Assembly (NCBI GenBank): GCA_034432635.1
Contig: DAOUBK010000026.1
Location: 1 to 64,000 of the forward strand
DNA length: 64,000 nucleotides
DNA from: Roseiflexus sp034432635
Lineage (GTDB): Bacteria; Chloroflexota; Chloroflexia; Chloroflexales; Roseiflexaceae
Direction: 5' to 3'
Each line of letters opens with the position of its first letter. Within the stretch, counting starts at the first letter, position 1. Below are positions 27,122 to 35,516 of this stretch, in pieces. The notes below the pieces were generated by a model that saw only the letters and a list, made by a program, of their open reading frames with translations, was not told where the DNA came from and did not search any database. A program made the position numbers and the translations under genes.

Positions 27122-28801
27122 TCACCCTTTTGGCTGATAGATTTCTGGTGGCAGCTCCAGCAGGTGCAGCACCCGCTGTTGCAACGGTGAAAGTGGAGTC
27201 ATATCGGAAGAATCCGGGTGAAAACCAGGGGAGAAGGTTATATCACGAAAAGCATCGAGCAGGCGCTCGCCGGTGTTCCGCAACGCGCTTCGTCCGTTGT
27301 CCTGGTTAGCAGAGAATGTGAGCACACCTTCCTCGATCAACCGCTTACGCGCAATGGCTTCGAGTGAGGCAAGCGTGCGCAATCCCAATGAGAGCAGCCG
27401 TATCAGCCCGATTTCCAGTTCTGACGAATGAACATTGTGCGGCACCAGCGAGATCGGACGCCCGTGCAAACGCTCGAAGCCTGAAGCCGTGAGGAGTGTG
27501 AGTGCGAGCAGTTGCTCCCTGGTAGGTTCCGGTGGGGTAATATTGGAACCGAATACCTGCCACCCCATGCTTTGCACTGCTCGACTCAACGCATCGGTAT
27601 CGACCGAGACGTTCATACGCACATCGCGCTCGATGCGCACGCCGGTCGGACGCCCGCGATACCGACGTACCATACGTTCCTCGATCTGCTCATCGAAGTC
27701 CAGATGCAGAAGCCCGTGCACCTGATAACTGTCGAGAATGGCACGGGCGGATTCACGCAGGGCTTCGATAGTCCGGGGGCGCCGCTTTCCTCGTTTGCGC
27801 TCGCACAGCGCCAGTAATGCGGCCTGCGCGTGTGTCAGACGCACACGCAATGCTTCTTCCGAAATGCGCGCATGGTTTGGTGAACGGATGGCGATCCGGC
27901 GCTCGTTCCAGATAACCGGGCTGCCGTTGAAATCGACGCGCATCGGCATTAACCATTCGATGCCATCACTGAGCAGAGAGGAGGGAACTGGATATCCGTT
28001 CTCCGACAAGAAAGGCGCCTGGTATGTTGCGGCGAGCGAGGTATCCAAAACAGACTGCGAAGCCGGCAGCAGGCAGAGATACTCGTGATTGTATCGATGA
28101 ATGGCGCTGCGGAGTTCAACTACTGTAAGCGCATCGCCAGTAAACCGGTATCGTCGCGGTGGCAGGTTCTGGCTTATTCGTTTCACCAGATCGGAGAATG
28201 ACGCAGGATGCATGCGCTCTGAAAAGGAGTGCAGCACAAGCGGCATATTCAGCGGATTGAGCGTGACCAGCGCCATTGGTTGTCGTGACATTCTGGCGCG
28301 CCAGAGGTGGGGTTGATTAACCAGGAACAACCCGTTTGGAGAGATGTGCCATACCCTGCTTTCATACATGCGCACGTGAATCTGCTCTGTAGCCCACATC
28401 CATGTATCGAGCATATGACGATTGAGATCGTACTCAATCGCATGCCACTGATGATCGCAACTGAGTCCGATCAGGAGGTCGTGGAGCCGATCAATATCAA
28501 CATCAATGGGGGTCACCTCGCTGCCGATGCACCGGTGAAGCGTCCCGGATCGGCTCGATACCCACTGTTGAATCGCACTGGCTTTGAGATCGCTGCACGA
28601 CAGGATGTGGGTCAGCCAGACGACGGCAATCCAGCCTGAGGTAAGATTGCCCCAGTAAGCGCGGGTGGGAATATGCCGGTCGAGGATTTGTGGCATACCC
28701 ATACGGCACATATGGGCAATGAGGAGAGGAATGTCGTCGCTATGCTCCGCGGTGAGCGTCACCATCTCCGGTCGTGTATGTGGGTGAAACATGGGCATCA
28801 A
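27122..28801 (-). CDS. IS1634-like transposase-derived protein lacking catalytic residues
   Basis: 559 residues in one frame. The N terminus (DDIPLLIAHMCRMGMPQILD then GWIAVVWLTHILS) is the DUF4277-type domain of IS1634 transposases, and the middle keeps the landmarks NGLFLVNQ, LNPLNMPLVLHSFSE and RFTGDALTVVE. The first catalytic Asp (usually in a RxDTT-like motif) is replaced by Tyr146 (VRMYES), and the usual GHSKDHRPDLPQ block reads VNQPHLWRARMSR. Only the second Asp, in TGDAL (about 223), is still evident. No terminal inverted repeats were seen. It is therefore either a decaying element or a transposase-derived host protein. Confidence 0.65.
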   Translation of the reverse strand: MMPMFHPHTRPEMVTLTAEHSDDIPLLIAHMCRMGMPQILDRHIPTRAYWGNLTSGWIAVVWLTHILSCSDLKASAIQQWVSSRSGTLHRCIGSEVTPIDVDIDRLHDLLIGLSCDHQWHAIEYDLNRHMLDTWMWATEQIHVRMYESRVWHISPNGLFLVNQPHLWRARMSRQPMALVTLNPLNMPLVLHSFSERMHPASFSDLVKRISQNLPPRRYRFTGDALTVVELRSAIHRYNHEYLCLLPASQSVLDTSLAATYQAPFLSENGYPVPSSLLSDGIEWLMPMRVDFNGSPVIWNERRIAIRSPNHARISEEALRVRLTHAQAALLALCERKRGKRRPRTIEALRESARAILDSYQVHGLLHLDFDEQIEERMVRRYRGRPTGVRIERDVRMNVSVDTDALSRAVQSMGWQVFGSNITPPEPTREQLLALTLLTASGFERLHGRPISLVPHNVHSSELEIGLIRLLSLGLRTLASLEAIARKRLIEEGVLTFSANQDNGRSALRNTGERLLDAFRDITFSPGFHPDSSDMTPLSPLQQRVLHLLELPPEIYQPKG

Positions 28802-28929
28802 CCTGTTTCTCAGGACTGGATTTCAGGATGCAGCGAGGCATCTTTTCAATAAGGGTATCAATACCTGATGACCGCCTCTTTGCAAATTTCGCTATGGACG
28901 TGAACATTTATTAAGACAAGGTTACAGTG

Positions 28930-28935
28930 TATAAT
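28930..28935 (+). promoter_or_regulatory. -10 element placed for a near-leaderless transcript
   Basis: TATAAT at 28930-28935 lies 13 bases before the ATG of the M16 peptidase gene, so transcription would begin at or next to the start codon. No ribosome binding site is seen. The gene at 49075 has the same arrangement. Confidence 0.5.
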
Positions 28936-28942
28936 TGATGAT

Positions 28943-30238
28943 ATGCCAAACTATCCGCCACCCCCCCAACTCTATACGTTACCCGGCGGCTTGCGTGTGC
29001 TGATTGAAGCGCTGCCGTATGCGCACTCGGTATCGGTTGGTTGTTTTGTCGGCGTTGGTGCCGGTCATGAAGCGCGCCATGAGAGCGGCATTGCGCACTT
29101 TATCGAGCATATGCTCTTCAAAGGTACGCAGCGCCGACCGTCGCCCAAGTTGATCGCCGATGCCATCGAAGGTGTCGGCGGCATGCTGGATGCCTACACC
29201 AGTTTCGAGTCGACGGTCTACTATGCCAAGGTCGCCGATGTGTATTTTGATCGGGCGGTCGATGTGCTCGCCGACATGCTGATCGCCCCGCGTTTCGATC
29301 CGCTCGACATCGAAAAAGAGCGGCGCGTGATCGCCGAGGAACTGCACCAGACCGAAGATACGCCTTCAGAACTGGTGCATCTGATCCTCGACGCTGCCAT
29401 GTGGGGCGACCAGCCGCTGGGGCGTGATATTGCCGGCAGCAAGGAGACGATCGCGGCGTTCCATACTGAACAGATCGTTGCGTTCTGGCGGACGCATTAC
29501 ACCAAACGGAATATGGTCATTTCAATTGCCGGGCACGTCGATGTGCAACGCGCACTCGACGCAATCGCGATCGCCTTCGACGCACTGCCGGAAGGCGCTC
29601 CGGCAGTGCTGCTGCCCAGCCAGCCGCCACGACCCGGTCCGGCGGTAACGTTACGCAGTGACGACAATGAGCAGGAGAATTTCTGCATAGGTTTCCGCGG
29701 CGTATCCCACAACGATCCGGATCGTCGTGCGTTGCTGGTGTTCGACACTGTGATCGGCGGCGGCGCATCATCCCGTCTATTCCAGGAGATCCGCGAGGAA
29801 CGCGGGCTGGCATACAATATTGGCAGCTACAGCCGCGAATACCACGATACGGGGAAGTGGGTCATCTTCGGCAGTGTGGAACCGCAGCGCGTCCACGAGT
29901 GTATTGCGACCGTCATGGAAGAGTTGCGCCGCGCGCGAGTCGAAGAGATCACCGCAGAAGAACTGGCGCAGGTAAAGGAGCAGGTTAAGGGAGGCATTCT
30001 CCTTTCGCTGGAGGATACCTGGGCAATTGCGTCGCGCAACGGGTCGCATCAACTGCGCTACGGGTGCGTTATCCCTATCGAACAGGTCGTTGCCGAAGTC
30101 GAAGCCGTATCGCGTCATGATGTGCTGCGCGTCGCCGAACGGGTGCTGCGTAACGATTATCTGCACATGGCGGTCATCGGTCCGTATGATGCTGCTGCCG
30201 ATCTTGAGAACCTGCTCACTGTAGAGCGTTCCGTGTGA
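28943..30238 (+). CDS. M16-family zinc protease (processing peptidase-like)
   Basis: 431 residues. The inverted zinc motif HFIEH (about 53-57) lies in GIAHFIEHMLFKGTQRRP, with the third ligand Glu expected in RRVIAEELHQTED about 75 residues on. The C-terminal half has GGGASSRLFQEIREERGLAY, the substrate-binding R/Y region of M16B enzymes. It cleaves peptides, probably in the cytoplasm since no signal peptide is present. Length is normal for the single-chain half-enzyme that dimerises. It is likely translated from a leaderless mRNA. The RNase P RNA gene follows. Confidence 0.92.
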   Translation: MPNYPPPPQLYTLPGGLRVLIEALPYAHSVSVGCFVGVGAGHEARHESGIAHFIEHMLFKGTQRRPSPKLIADAIEGVGGMLDAYTSFESTVYYAKVADVYFDRAVDVLADMLIAPRFDPLDIEKERRVIAEELHQTEDTPSELVHLILDAAMWGDQPLGRDIAGSKETIAAFHTEQIVAFWRTHYTKRNMVISIAGHVDVQRALDAIAIAFDALPEGAPAVLLPSQPPRPGPAVTLRSDDNEQENFCIGFRGVSHNDPDRRALLVFDTVIGGGASSRLFQEIREERGLAYNIGSYSREYHDTGKWVIFGSVEPQRVHECIATVMEELRRARVEEITAEELAQVKEQVKGGILLSLEDTWAIASRNGSHQLRYGCVIPIEQVVAEVEAVSRHDVLRVAERVLRNDYLHMAVIGPYDAAADLENLLTVERSV

Positions 30239-30292
30239 ATGCAGTGCGCGCTCCACGCACGCCTCGCGTGTGTTACAATAAGAAGTGGAATT

Positions 30293-30745
30293 CGAGAGTC
30301 GGCAATGAGCCGCCGCTGGAGTGATCCTCCAGAGGAACTTCCCGACTTCCCGCCCGCTGCAAAGCGGAACGTCGCCCTGCGAAACAGCAAGCGGGGGCGC
30401 GCAGGTGGTAACGCCTGCGCGACGCAAGACGGCAACAGAGAGCAGACCCGCCGATGGCTCCTGCGGGAGATCAGGTAAGGGGTGAAAGGGTGCGGTAAGA
30501 GCGCACCGGCGTCGGCAGCAATGCTGGCGGCCAGGCGACTGCGCCGACGATGGGGAGCAAGGTGTGTGGGGCGGGCTTATCGTGTGGGAGCGACGCTCGT
30601 CGCGTGATGACCACCGCGTTCGCTCGCATCGCAGCCGCAACGGTGAGGGTGGGCAACACCCACCAGGCCAGGAGCGGCCCGCGCAGTGCGCGGAGAGAGA
30701 TGGCGGCAAACAACAGAATCGGGGGTATGGTTGCCGACTCGTCGA
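30293..30745 (+). ncRNA. rnpB: RNase P RNA
   Basis: About 450 bases with the universal RNase P RNA landmarks: GAGGAAC near 30331, ACAGAGAGCAGACCC (30434-30448) and GGTGAAAGGGTGCGGTAAGA (30481-30500) followed by GCGCACCGG. The ends pair as helix P1: 30293-30305 (CGAGAGTCGGCAA) with 30731-30744. The RNA is the catalytic part of the ribonucleoprotein that trims tRNA 5' ends. A strong terminator follows. A TACAAT (30274-30279) is a candidate -10. The overall plan looks like the common A type, but this was not folded fully. Confidence 0.93.
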
Positions 30746-30747
30746 AT

Positions 30748-30779
30748 GGGCAGGAGCAAAGTGCTCTTGCCCGTTTTTG
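30748..30779 (+). terminator. Intrinsic terminator of rnpB
   Basis: GGGCAGGAGC, loop AAAGT and GCTCTTGCCC form a ten-pair stem with one G-T pair, followed by GTTTTT. It lies just after the closing strand of P1. Confidence 0.9.
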
Positions 30780-30847
30780 TTGGTGTTTGACGACTTTCAT
30801 CAATCGCGCTACGATAATGCCGCATCGTCGAAACCGTTGGAGCCGTT

Positions 30848-32071
30848 GTGCACCTGTTCTTTCGCAGCATTCCTCAGTGGTTCGAGCACAGGTTGATCGG
30901 ATCCTATCCGGGGAACATGCGCGCCAATATTCGCATCGAACTGCTGGCTTCGTTCTGGTACGGTCTCTTCTTCGCCGCCAGTCTGACATTCTTTCCGGTT
31001 ATTCTGCGTCGTTTGGGCGCCACACCCTTCGAACTGGCGCTGTACGTCGTCTTCAGTTACATCGGTCAGACGCTGTCGCCGCTCAGTCTGATGTTGCTGC
31101 GGCGTATGGCGCCGATCCGCTTCGCGGTGATCGCCTGGTCGTTCGCGCGCGGTGTGCTCTTTTTTGGAGCGCTTTCGAGCAGTACACCCTGGTTGCTGGC
31201 GCTTGCGGCACTGTTCTGGATCGCCGAGGCGTTGCCATCACCGGCATATGCGCACATCATGCAGCAGATCTACCCACCGTATTACCGTGGACGCGCTATG
31301 TCAACAGTGCGGATCGGCGTCGCAATCATTGTGCTGATTGCAACACCGATAGCGGGTTGGGCGCTCGATCAGGCGGGACATCCCCCCCTCTTTGCGCTTG
31401 CGGCGATCTTTGGCGTCGTTTCGAGCCTGATCTTCTTGCGTGTTCGCCCGATCGACGGTGCTGCGGAACCGGAGAGTCCGCCAGCGATCCGTGCATTGCT
31501 GCCGATTGTGCGCCATGATCGCCGTTTTGCGCTCTACCTGTTGATCCTCACGATCTATGGGTTTGGTGCAGTGATAGCACTCCCGCTCTACCCGGTAGTG
31601 CAGGTGAGCAAACTCCAGCTCTCGTACACGACGATCGGCTACCTGAATCTGGTGCAATCGCTCTGCTGGCTGGCAGGCTTCTTCGTGTGGGGGCGTCTGC
31701 TCGACCGGTACGGGCCGTTGTGGGTGTTGTGCCTCAGCATTCTCCTGGCAGCCTTTGTGCCGCTGACCTACATCTGGGCTGGTAATGCCTGGATGTTGTT
31801 GCCGGCGTTCATCTGTCAGGGCTTGATGCAGGGCGGTTTCGAGTTAGGGGTCACGAACGGCGCTATCGATCTGGCAAAACGCGGACACGTGATGGAATAC
31901 ACGGCGCTTCAGGCAGCGACGATAGGCTTACGCGGCATGCTGGCGCCGTTGATGGGGGCGGCGCTTCTCGGCGCCGGTGTTTCCGAAACCCTGGTGTTGG
32001 TCCTCGCTGTAGGTCTGGTGGCAGTCTCATGGGTTCTGCTCGGCGCGGTGCGACTGCCAGAGAATCCGTAA
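30848..32071 (+). CDS. Major facilitator superfamily transporter
   Basis: About 407 residues with roughly 11-12 hydrophobic helices (for example FWYGLFFAASLTFFPVILRR, VGVAIIVLIATPIAGWAL-type segments, FFVWGRLLDRYGPLWVLCLS). Length and the inter-helix RxxDRYG-type loop fit MFS. The transported substrate cannot be read. GTG 30848 with GGAG five bases before is used; ATG 30917 is an alternative that still leaves all helices. It follows rnpB and its terminator, so it needs its own promoter, which is not obvious. It converges with the next gene, eight bases apart. Confidence 0.8.
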   Translation: MHLFFRSIPQWFEHRLIGSYPGNMRANIRIELLASFWYGLFFAASLTFFPVILRRLGATPFELALYVVFSYIGQTLSPLSLMLLRRMAPIRFAVIAWSFARGVLFFGALSSSTPWLLALAALFWIAEALPSPAYAHIMQQIYPPYYRGRAMSTVRIGVAIIVLIATPIAGWALDQAGHPPLFALAAIFGVVSSLIFLRVRPIDGAAEPESPPAIRALLPIVRHDRRFALYLLILTIYGFGAVIALPLYPVVQVSKLQLSYTTIGYLNLVQSLCWLAGFFVWGRLLDRYGPLWVLCLSILLAAFVPLTYIWAGNAWMLLPAFICQGLMQGGFELGVTNGAIDLAKRGHVMEYTALQAATIGLRGMLAPLMGAALLGAGVSETLVLVLAVGLVAVSWVLLGAVRLPENP

Positions 32072-32079
32072 GTAATACG

Positions 32080-33471
32080 CTACGGTCCCAGGCGAATGTA
32101 GATCGGCGCATCGCCGACGTTGAAGCGGATCAGTCCATCCCTGTCGTGATCCGAGCAATCAGTCGTCAGCGGTGTTGGACGCTCCAGGCGCGAAATACAA
32201 CTTGCCCGTGCACCGGGTTGCACCACGAGCCCCCACCCGATTTCGTCAAGGGCACGGGGACGCCAGAAGAGATGCAGTACGTCCCCATCACGGGCGGTAA
32301 ACCGTAATGTCTGCACCATGCCGTCCTGATCGAACCGCACATCGGTCAACGGAGGAGCGGCATACACTGCATCCTTAAGCAGAATCGCGGCATTGCGGTA
32401 GGCGTAGAATGCCGGTCGTGGCGTCACGCCGTTACTGCTGAGTTCTGCCAGATGACTGTTCTGAAACCCGGTCCCCTGTTCCAGTAGCGTATACCAGAGA
32501 ATGCCGCGCAGATTCATTGCGATTGCCAGAGCATAGATCCGGGCAGCATAGTTTGCCTGCATCTGAAGGTGTGTTTCCGGGCAGGGTTGACCTTCGGAGC
32601 ATATCTCGGCAACCTCCATCGCGGCGAGTGGCGTCTGTTCGAGACCGTAGGCTGCCAGCATGCGCCGGAGGCTCTGCGCCTTCAGGGTCATTCGCTCTGC
32701 GCTCCCCCAATGCGTGTAGCCAGTGAAGCCGATGATATCGCACGCAAGCCCGCTGCCCTCGATCATGCCACGTACAAACCCGATTGTTTGTTGGTCATCG
32801 GGCCAGAAGTGCGCGAAATTCCCGCCAATAATCTGCGCCGATGGATTGACTGACCGGATGGCGTTGGCAAACACGCGTAGCGCAGCGCCATATGCATCGC
32901 CGCCATACCATGGCGCCTGACCGGTATTCCAGCAACCAACCCCTTTGTCGTCGCTGACTGTCGGAGTGAAATCCGGCTCATTCCAGAATTGCCAGTACCG
33001 CACATTCAGATCGCCGCTGCGATAACGTGTGGCGGCAGCAGTGGCAAAGCGCGCCAGATCGTTGTAGGCTTCGGGCGCCACAGGGCTGCACGTTCGTCCG
33101 GGGAGACGGCGCGCCCACTCTGGTGCGATCTGCACCAGGACGATCGGCTCGATGCCGGCAGTGCGCAGACGGCGGATATTCGCCTCCAGCGCCGCCGCCG
33201 CTTCCCAGGAATAGACACCGCGTATTGGTTCAATCTGCGCCCAGACCAGATCGCCGGCGCGTGCCCAGGTCGCTGGGAGCGCCGCCAACAGCGGTTTAGC
33301 ATGGGTGCCACGGTTCATCCGCAGGTCATACCCGATCAGAACGCGGGTATCGGAAACGCTTACCAGCGGAAGGTATATCGTCGATGTCGTTGCATCAGCC
33401 CCGACAGAAGGCGATGGTATCAGCGCCAGGAGGGTCGAGGTAAGGATGGGGAAGAGAAGGATTAAGCGCAT
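32080..33471 (-). CDS. Secreted clan GH-A glycosidase (GH39/GH5-like)
   Basis: 463 residues. A signal peptide (about 1-24) is followed by the IYLPLVSVS linker common to exported Chloroflexus-group proteins. The TIM barrel carries WQFWNEPDF (acid/base Glu, strand 4) and a likely nucleophile Glu in LAAMEVAEIC (strand 7). A C-terminal beta domain (VQTLRFTARDGDVLHLFWRP) completes it. This pattern fits GH39-type xylosidases and related exo-glycosidases; the substrate is uncertain. Cys residues in the loops may form disulfides outside the cell. It is transcribed away from the methyltransferase gene. Confidence 0.8.
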   Translation of the reverse strand: MRLILLFPILTSTLLALIPSPSVGADATTSTIYLPLVSVSDTRVLIGYDLRMNRGTHAKPLLAALPATWARAGDLVWAQIEPIRGVYSWEAAAALEANIRRLRTAGIEPIVLVQIAPEWARRLPGRTCSPVAPEAYNDLARFATAAATRYRSGDLNVRYWQFWNEPDFTPTVSDDKGVGCWNTGQAPWYGGDAYGAALRVFANAIRSVNPSAQIIGGNFAHFWPDDQQTIGFVRGMIEGSGLACDIIGFTGYTHWGSAERMTLKAQSLRRMLAAYGLEQTPLAAMEVAEICSEGQPCPETHLQMQANYAARIYALAIAMNLRGILWYTLLEQGTGFQNSHLAELSSNGVTPRPAFYAYRNAAILLKDAVYAAPPLTDVRFDQDGMVQTLRFTARDGDVLHLFWRPRALDEIGWGLVVQPGARASCISRLERPTPLTTDCSDHDRDGLIRFNVGDAPIYIRLGP

Positions 33472-33598
33472 GGACGCCCTGACCGGTTTGTATGTGCAGA
33501 ACCATCGCGATCATCATACGCCATTTCCCCAGTAATGCAACCACTTCTGTTCGTTACAGATGCATAACGAAACAACGGTAGTACGACTATCAATGTGA

Positions 33599-33604
33599 TA
33601 TAAT
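33599..33604 (+). promoter_or_regulatory. -10-like element of the polysaccharide cluster
   Basis: TATAAT at 33599-33604 lies 40 bases before the methyltransferase start and ahead of the four-gene polysaccharide cluster. No clear -35 is seen. Confidence 0.4.
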
Positions 33605-33638
33605 CGCTTTACTGATGGGAAGGATGGAGGAGCCGATT

Positions 33639-34391
33639 GTGACCATGCTTCCGGGCACACGTCATCGCATTGAGCGCTTGTATCATGATCGGGCGGCGAC
33701 GCACGAGCGCAGCGACTTTTATGCGTGGGGTGCGCTCGATGCCGCAGATGCCTTCGCGTATTCATTGATCGAACGACCGCGAGGCAGCATTCTCCTGGAC
33801 CTTGGGTGCGGGAGAGGGGCGCATACCCTGCATTTTGCGCAATCCGGCGCATATGTTGTCGCCGTTGATCTGTCAGGGGGGATGACGGTTGTGACCCGGC
33901 AGCGTGCTGTTGCGGCTGGGGTAGGTGATCGCGTGGCAGTTCAGCAGATGAGCGCCGAATCGCTGGGGTTCGCCGATGCGACCTTCGATTATGTGTTTGG
34001 TCACTCGGTTCTGCACCATACCGACCTGGCTGTAACACGACGGGAGGTGTATCGCATTCTCAAGCCGGGTGGGCGCGCCGTTTTTCTGGAACCGCTGAGT
34101 CACAATCTGCTGCTCAACCTGTTCCGCCGCTTGACGCCGTGGCGACGAACACCGACCGAGCAACCGCTCAGTATGGCAGACCTGCATTTTTTTGCAGAAC
34201 CTTTCGCCAGCGCATCGCATCGCGAGTTCTATCTGCTAGCATTGACTGCGTTCGCTTTTGCACTTTTTGGTGGTCGTACGCTTTTTCGACGCGCACTGCA
34301 TCTACTTAATGCTGTTGATCGGCGCATCTTTCGTCTTACGCCTGCGCTGCGCCGTTACGCATGGGTGACGGTGCTTGAACTACGGCGTTGA
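33639..34391 (+). CDS. Class I SAM-dependent methyltransferase
   Basis: About 250 residues. LLDLGCGRGAHTLHFA is the SAM-binding motif I, VVAVDLSGGM motif II, FDYVFGHSVLHHTD motif IV and VYRILKPGGRAVFLEP motif V. A C-terminal hydrophobic helix (FYLLALTAFAFALFGG) suggests contact with the membrane. Likely substrates are a sugar or lipid in surface polysaccharide synthesis, given the glycosyltransferase 16 bases downstream. The start is uncertain: GTG 33639 lies six bases after GGAGGAG (33626-33632), with ATG 33615, 33624 and 33645 as alternatives. Confidence 0.8.
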   Translation: MTMLPGTRHRIERLYHDRAATHERSDFYAWGALDAADAFAYSLIERPRGSILLDLGCGRGAHTLHFAQSGAYVVAVDLSGGMTVVTRQRAVAAGVGDRVAVQQMSAESLGFADATFDYVFGHSVLHHTDLAVTRREVYRILKPGGRAVFLEPLSHNLLLNLFRRLTPWRRTPTEQPLSMADLHFFAEPFASASHREFYLLALTAFAFALFGGRTLFRRALHLLNAVDRRIFRLTPALRRYAWVTVLELRR

Positions 34392-34406
34392 TGGTCACAA
34401 GAAATT

Positions 34407-35516
34407 ATGAACGAAATCGCAGACACGCACGCCTCTGCTCACAAGCAACCATCCGCGGCGCTGCAACCGAATGAATCGAAGCCGGATCGCGTGCCCTTCG
34501 TATCGATCCTTACGCCTTGTTACAACGAACAAAAAACGATCCATTTGTTACTGGAGAGTATCTATAACCAGTCGTATCCGCGCAGCGCTATGGAAGTCGT
34601 GATTGCCGAAGGTGGCTCGACCGACGCCACACGTGAGGTTATCCAGGCATTCCAATCCAGCCATCCCGATCTGGCGCTTCGGGTTGTACCGAATCCGCAA
34701 CGCATAACGCCGGCTGCCCTGAATCGCGCTCTTGCGGCTGCCAGAGGCGAGATTCTGATCCGTCTCGATGCGCACGCTATTCCATCGCGCGCGTACGTTG
34801 CGCGCTGTGTGGCAGCCCTCGAACAGGGTCTCGGCGATAATGTCGGGGGAGTGTGGGAGATTCGTCCTGCCAGTGATCGGTGGGTTTCACGCGCAATTGC
34901 GGTTGCTGCTGCGCATCCATTTGCTGCTGGTGATGCGCTGTACCGTCGCCCGCCACGTGGCGCTACGGTCGTGGATACTGTTCCTTTTGGTGCATTTCGC
35001 CGCGAACTCTTTGACCGGATCGGTCTCTTCAATGAGCAACTGCCGACCAACGAGGATTATGAGTTCAATGCGCGGATCCGTCAGCATGGCGGCGTCATCT
35101 GGCTTGATCCGGCGATCAGATCGATCTACATCGCACGCCCAACGCTTCGGGCGCTGGCGCAGCAATACTGGCGCTACGGGTTCTGGAAATTCCGCATGTT
35201 GTTGCGTCATCCACAAACTCTGCGCTGGCGTCAGGCTGCCCCGCCACTGTTCGTCGCCAGTCTGCTGGGGTTATCGACAGGCGCGCTGCTGGCGGCGCCG
35301 GCGCGAGTGGCGCTGGCGATGGCATTCGTCGCATACAGCGGTACGCTGACCGGCGCCGGGATCCATGCGGCTGTAGTTCGGCGCGATCCGGGGCTGGCAG
35401 CAGGGTTGCCGCTGGCAATTGCAACCATCCATCTCAGTTGGGGCAGCGGTTTTCTGTGGAGTGCCGCTTCGTACCTCATGGAGCGACGATTTCCTGAGAG
35501 GATCGTATCATCGTGA
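34407..35516 (+). CDS. Family 2 glycosyltransferase (ExoA-like)
   Basis: 369 residues. A soluble GT-A domain (VSILTPCYNEQKTIHLLLES, VVIAEGGSTDATREV, the DxD-like LIRLDAHA, PTNEDYEFNARI) is followed by three C-terminal membrane segments. It resembles ExoA-type transferases that extend a lipid-linked sugar in succinoglycan-like exopolysaccharide. It sits between a methyltransferase and the initiating phosphotransferase and overlaps the latter by four bases (ATGA), which indicates translational coupling. Confidence 0.88.
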   Translation: MNEIADTHASAHKQPSAALQPNESKPDRVPFVSILTPCYNEQKTIHLLLESIYNQSYPRSAMEVVIAEGGSTDATREVIQAFQSSHPDLALRVVPNPQRITPAALNRALAAARGEILIRLDAHAIPSRAYVARCVAALEQGLGDNVGGVWEIRPASDRWVSRAIAVAAAHPFAAGDALYRRPPRGATVVDTVPFGAFRRELFDRIGLFNEQLPTNEDYEFNARIRQHGGVIWLDPAIRSIYIARPTLRALAQQYWRYGFWKFRMLLRHPQTLRWRQAAPPLFVASLLGLSTGALLAAPARVALAMAFVAYSGTLTGAGIHAAVVRRDPGLAAGLPLAIATIHLSWGSGFLWSAASYLMERRFPERIVSS

